45,360 nt of DNA from Frankiales bacterium (GTDB taxonomy: Bacteria; Actinomycetota; Actinomycetes; Mycobacteriales; SCTD01). The notes beneath the pieces are model-generated. The model saw only the letters and a list, made by a program, of their open reading frames with translations. It made no database searches and was not told where the DNA came from. Made by a program: the position numbers and the translations under genes. Positions 43,200 to 45,360 of the stretch are shown piece after piece (positions within the stretch are counted from its first letter, which is position 1; each line of letters begins with the position of its first letter). Location of the stretch: NCBI GenBank assembly GCA_025465465.1, contig JAODND010000008.1, forward strand, positions 1 through 45,360. Direction: 5' to 3'.

Positions 43200-43915
43200 G
43201 ACGTCACCCCCTTCGTCTTGATGGTCTCGGTCTCCTTCGGCTGCAACTCAAGCCGCACCGTGATGCGCTTCTTGGCGCTGCCCTTCGGGTGGCACGAGGT
43301 CAGGGTGAGGTAGTTCTTCCCGGCGACCGGCTGCACCACGGAGTAGTCGCCCGGGTCGACGATCTTGTAGGCGTGACCGTCGGTGCCCCAGCCCGGGATG
43401 ACCTTGTAGTGGAACTTGCTGAACGGCGTCTCGAGCACGACCTCGTCGCCGACGTTCAGCTCGTCGATGTGGTTGAACGGACGGCCGAAGGTCGTGCGGT
43501 GGCCCGCGATGCCGACGTTGCCCGGCTCGCCGGGCAGCGGAGTCCCCGGGTAGTGACCGGCACCGGCGCGCAGCGCCGCCGGTGTGGTGCCCTCGACGAC
43601 GAGCACGTCGACCTTGACCGACTTGGTGTTGATGACGAGGCGGGTCAGCGCCGAGCCGACCGGGATGTCGTGAGCCCGGTACTGGTCGGCGAGCTTCTGG
43701 CTGCCGAACTGGCTGTTGAGGTTGCCCTGCTTGTAGCGGCTGTAGACGTCGGTGCCGACCGGGTAGGCGAACATCGCGACGCCCGCGAGGAACAGCACGA
43801 CCGACAGCACCGAGAGCGCGCGGCGGCCGCCCGGCCGGCGCATGGAGTCCCCGAGCAGCGCGCCGACCGACCGCGGCCGGGCCGGGACGGCGGGGGTGAC
43901 GAAGGACGGCTCCAT
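43196..43915 (-). CDS. Class E-type sortase
   Basis: 239 residues. A membrane anchor lies at about 34-51 (LSVLSVVLFLAGVAMFAY) after a cytoplasmic Arg/Pro-rich head. The sortase barrel contains the catalytic triad: His139 (GIAGHRTTFG), Cys208 (LTLTSCHPKG) and Arg217 (KKRITV). A TLTSCHP context is typical of class E/F enzymes of actinobacteria. AGGAG lies upstream of the ATG. It is the first gene of a two-gene unit with the surface protein it overlaps. Class E sortases prefer LAXTG, but no such motif was seen in the neighbour. Confidence 0.92.
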   Translation of the reverse strand: MEPSFVTPAVPARPRSVGALLGDSMRRPGGRRALSVLSVVLFLAGVAMFAYPVGTDVYSRYKQGNLNSQFGSQKLADQYRAHDIPVGSALTRLVINTKSVKVDVLVVEGTTPAALRAGAGHYPGTPLPGEPGNVGIAGHRTTFGRPFNHIDELNVGDEVVLETPFSKFHYKVIPGWGTDGHAYKIVDPGDYSVVQPVAGKNYLTLTSCHPKGSAKKRITVRLELQPKETETIKTKGVTS

Positions 43916-44122
43916 CAGGTGGTGCTCCTGTGCTCGGCGCGGCGGTGCGGTTGAGGCTCAGAACCGGACAGTCGGTCCACTCTCGGGCCAACGAGGGGGA
44001 ACGTCTGAGGTTACGCGGCGGCACGCTCCCCGCGTGGCTTTGCGGAGGTGCGTCCCGGAATGACCGTCGGTGTCACCGGGTGGTCGCGATGTGGACGCTG
44101 TGTGGACGTCCTGCGGGGCCGA

Positions 44123-44467
44123 TCAGTTCCCGGTCGGTCGGCCGGCTGCCGATCCGGCGCGTGCCCGGGCGCGCGCCGTGCCCAGCAGTCCCACCCGGAT
44201 GCCCACCTGCACGGTCACGTCGGAGCCGCCGACGCGGCAGTCCTCCAGCACGGCCGTCGCGGCGCGGGCCACCCGTGCCGCCGCCTCGCAGGCGGTGCCG
44301 TCGAGCAGGTGTCGGGCACCGGCCAGCGCCGCCAGGTCAGCGGCCGAGGCCGCCCGGTGCCGCGCCACCGCGACAGTGCCGAGCGTCGCCAGCAGGGCCG
44401 AGGCCGCGACGAGGACCGTCGCGAGCCCGAGGACCGCGACGGTCACGAAGCCGCCCTCACGCCTCAC
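44123..44467 (-). CDS. TadE-like protein of the helicase/secretion neighbourhood
   Basis: 114 residues. The N-terminus EGGFVTVAVLGLATVLVAASALLATLGTVAVARH is a TadG/TadE-like pilin anchor with one hydrophobic helix, then AASAADLAALAGARHLLDGT, as in Rv3654c-type proteins, and a short secreted part with Cys at about 69 and 86. GTG 44467 overlaps the stop of TadE (GTGA). It is probably a minor pseudopilin or secreted component of the Tad system. The first Gly-Gly-Phe resembles a prepilin cleavage point. Confidence 0.85.
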   Translation of the reverse strand: MRREGGFVTVAVLGLATVLVAASALLATLGTVAVARHRAASAADLAALAGARHLLDGTACEAAARVARAATAVLEDCRVGGSDVTVQVGIRVGLLGTARARARAGSAAGRPTGN

Positions 44468-44805
44468 CGCTCGGCCTCCGCGGTCGCTTCGGCACGCAGG
44501 GGGATCCCGGGCAGCCACCGGCCGGCGCGCAGCGTGACGCTCACTGTCACGTGCACTGTCACGTGCACGGTCCGTCCCCCATGCTCCAGGCGCACCCGAG
44601 AGCCGCGGGGTGCGACCTGCTCGGCCGCCTGCCGGGCGGCTGCGTCGCTGTCCCCACGTGCCGCGACCCGTGCCGCCGCCCGCGCGGCGTCGACGCACCG
44701 CAGCTGTGCGTCGACGGTCACGACCGCACCGATCGCGAGGCCGAGCACGACCACCAGCGCCGGCAGCGCCACGGCGGCCTCGGCCGTCGCGTATCCCTCG
44801 TCCAT
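44464..44805 (-). CDS. TadE-family minor pilin
   Basis: 113 residues. MDEGYATAEAAVALPALVVVLGLAIGAVVTVDAQL gives a very short leader ending in Gly, Glu at +5 and a single hydrophobic helix, as in TadE (GY-T-E pattern). The rest is a periplasm-side domain. AGGAGG stands 6 bp before the ATG. The repeated HVTVHVTV segment is encoded by a 12-bp tandem duplication. A long hairpin separates it from the pilin gene upstream. It overlaps the next TadE-like gene. Confidence 0.88.
   Translation of the reverse strand: MDEGYATAEAAVALPALVVVLGLAIGAVVTVDAQLRCVDAARAAARVAARGDSDAAARQAAEQVAPRGSRVRLEHGGRTVHVTVHVTVSVTLRAGRWLPGIPLRAEATAEAER
44542..44565. repeat. In-frame 12-bp tandem duplication in tadE
   Basis: CACTGTCACGTG occurs twice in direct succession and a partial third copy follows. 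On the minus strand it encodes His-Val-Thr-Val twice. Because 12 is a multiple of 3, the frame is kept. Confidence 0.85.
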
Positions 44806-44824
44806 CCCTGCCTCCTCCCGGTGA

Positions 44825-44848
44825 CCCCGGGCCCGTGTGGGCCCGGGG
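44825..44848 (-). terminator. Strong hairpin between pilin gene and tadE
   Basis: CCCCGGGCCC and its complement pair perfectly over 10 bp around a GTGT tetraloop, 14 bp after the pilin stop and 19 bp before the tadE start. It could end most pilin transcripts and leave low-level readthrough into tadE. Confidence 0.75.
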
Positions 44849-44862
44849 CCGCACGTGTCGCG

Positions 44863-45066
44863 TCAGAACCCGAGATGGAAGGCCTTCTCGATCACGTCCT
44901 TGATCAGGGTCAGGACCGTGGGTGAGGTCACGACCTTGTAGAGCACGCCGCTGAAGCCGCACGCGGCGACGGTGCCGACGGCGTACTCCGCAGTGGTCAT
45001 GCCGGTCTCACCGCGCTCGGCGGTGCGGGACTGGACGGCGGCGGACAGGCGGGCGAGAGCGTTCAC
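44863..45066 (-). CDS. DUF4244 family Flp-type pilin
   Basis: 67 residues. The leader of about 22 residues ends in Gly, followed by the mature start MTTAEYAVGTVAACGFSGVLYKVV, which has the class IVb Flp motif (Gly before the cleavage, Glu5-Tyr6). This is the major fibre subunit candidate of the Tad pilus. GTG 45066 is preceded by GGAGG at ideal distance. Hairpins stand on both sides of the gene. Confidence 0.88.
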   Translation of the reverse strand: MNALARLSAAVQSRTAERGETGMTTAEYAVGTVAACGFSGVLYKVVTSPTVLTLIKDVIEKAFHLGF

Positions 45067-45086
45067 AGCAACCTCCGGTGATGGAT

Positions 45087-45103
45087 GTCCCGCGGTGCGG
45101 GAC
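45087..45103 (-). terminator. Hairpin upstream of the pilin gene
   Basis: GTCCCGC and GCGGGAC pair perfectly over 7 bp with a 3-nt loop, between the end of tadC and the pilin ribosome binding site. It may weaken readthrough from tadC or protect the pilin mRNA 5' end. Confidence 0.5.
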
Positions 45104-45182
45104 GAGGCCGTCCACGCTGTCGCCGTCGGGGCCCCCGAAACGGGCGCGCGGACCACGTGTGGACCCCGCAGGCGGCTGTGCA

Positions 45183-45360
45183 TCAGGCGAGCGACGACAG
45201 CAGCGGACCGGCCAGTCCGATGACGGCGGGTACGACGCCCAGCAGCACGAAGGCCGGGAGGAAGCAGGCGCCCAGAGGGAGCACGGCCAGCACCCCGGCC
45301 CGGGCCGCGCGGCGGTGGGCGTCGACGGCCTGCCGGCGGCGCGCGTCCGCCGCGACCCGC
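45183..45360 (-). CDS. TadC/GspF-type secretion system inner-membrane protein (C-terminal part)
   Basis: Only the last 58 codons are inside the window; the 5' part lies beyond the right edge. A basic helix (RRRQAVDAHRRAARAG) is followed by VLAVLPLGACFLPAFVLLGVVPAVIGL, the usual final membrane span of T2SSF proteins of Tad systems. It is the first of the Tad genes seen here; the upstream members (ATPase, TadB) must lie outside. Confidence 0.85.
   Translation of the reverse strand, partial: RVAADARRRQAVDAHRRAARAGVLAVLPLGACFLPAFVLLGVVPAVIGLAGPLLSSLA

Noticed and set aside
1..45360. Mobile elements, prophage or genomic island
   Set aside because: No transposase, integrase, inverted terminal repeats or att-like duplication next to the tRNA was seen, and gene content is core chromosomal throughout.

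Overview
The window is a gene-dense, very GC-rich stretch of a chromosome from a high-GC Gram-positive bacterium (Actinomycetota). The evidence is the gene content and order: ClpC1, Lsr2, LysS, CoaX/Nad/Pan, FolPBK, FtsH, Hpt/TilS, DacB/Ppa, HolB/Tmk/TopA, HppA, a BldG-type switch and a 'helicase/secretion neighbourhood' Tad pilus locus. From memory, the order resembles two segments of Streptomyces chromosomes that here lie next to each other. Order, family and genus cannot be fixed from the sequence alone. No insertion sequence, prophage, CRISPR array or integrase was seen, and nearly all genes look vertically inherited.

Layout. 1-3393: lysS, lsr2 and clpC (cut by the window edge) on the minus strand, with a ClgR-like palindrome ahead of clpC. 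3443-4147: a lone plus-strand methyltransferase. 4226-9539: a tightly overlapping minus-strand operon (Rossmann protein, panC, panD, nadB, nadC, coaX) that feeds coenzyme A and NAD synthesis; PanD and NadB both start from L-aspartate. 9626-12027: a hotdog thioesterase diverging from a two-gene unit, a MidA/NDUFAF7-like methyltransferase overlapping an orphan NuoD-like protein. 12036-20748: a long minus-strand series: dacB, zinc metalloprotease, tilS, hpt, ftsH, folP, NTF2-like, folB, folK, DUF3180 and a small protein. 20790-23273: ppa, an LLM flavin monooxygenase with an operator-like dyad, a VOC protein and a small membrane protein. 23363-26835: a membrane GGDEF-EAL protein divergent from an ECF sigma/anti-sigma pair. 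26860-31738: prfC, tRNA-Thr(CGU), holB and a MFS-thymidylate kinase fusion. 31772-39102: topA, an NPPF methyltransferase, a proton-pumping pyrophosphatase and a BldG-like anti-sigma antagonist with its ATPase-fold partner. 39248-45360: a DECH-box helicase of the MrfA type, a small membrane protein, a sortase with a cell-surface protein, and Tad/Flp pilus genes (TadE-like, TadE, DUF4244 pilin, end of tadC).

Most notable points. (1) The MidA-like/NuoD-like overlapping pair: in mitochondria NDUFAF7 methylates an arginine of the NuoD homologue NDUFS2. The target arginine is conserved here (Arg53), but the quinone-binding tyrosine is replaced by Trp76. This suggests a free-standing NuoD-derived protein that keeps its dedicated modifying enzyme. 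(2) The BldG-like protein keeps the phosphorylatable Ser57, while its ATPase-fold partner has Arg in place of the N-box Asn. (3) The Lsr2 protein carries paired Cys-x2-His motifs. (4) The Flp-type pilin gene is bracketed by strong hairpins. (5) A sortase is translationally coupled to a secreted protein that lacks a recognisable sorting motif. (6) The ftsH leader contains a degenerate 13-bp tandem repeat.
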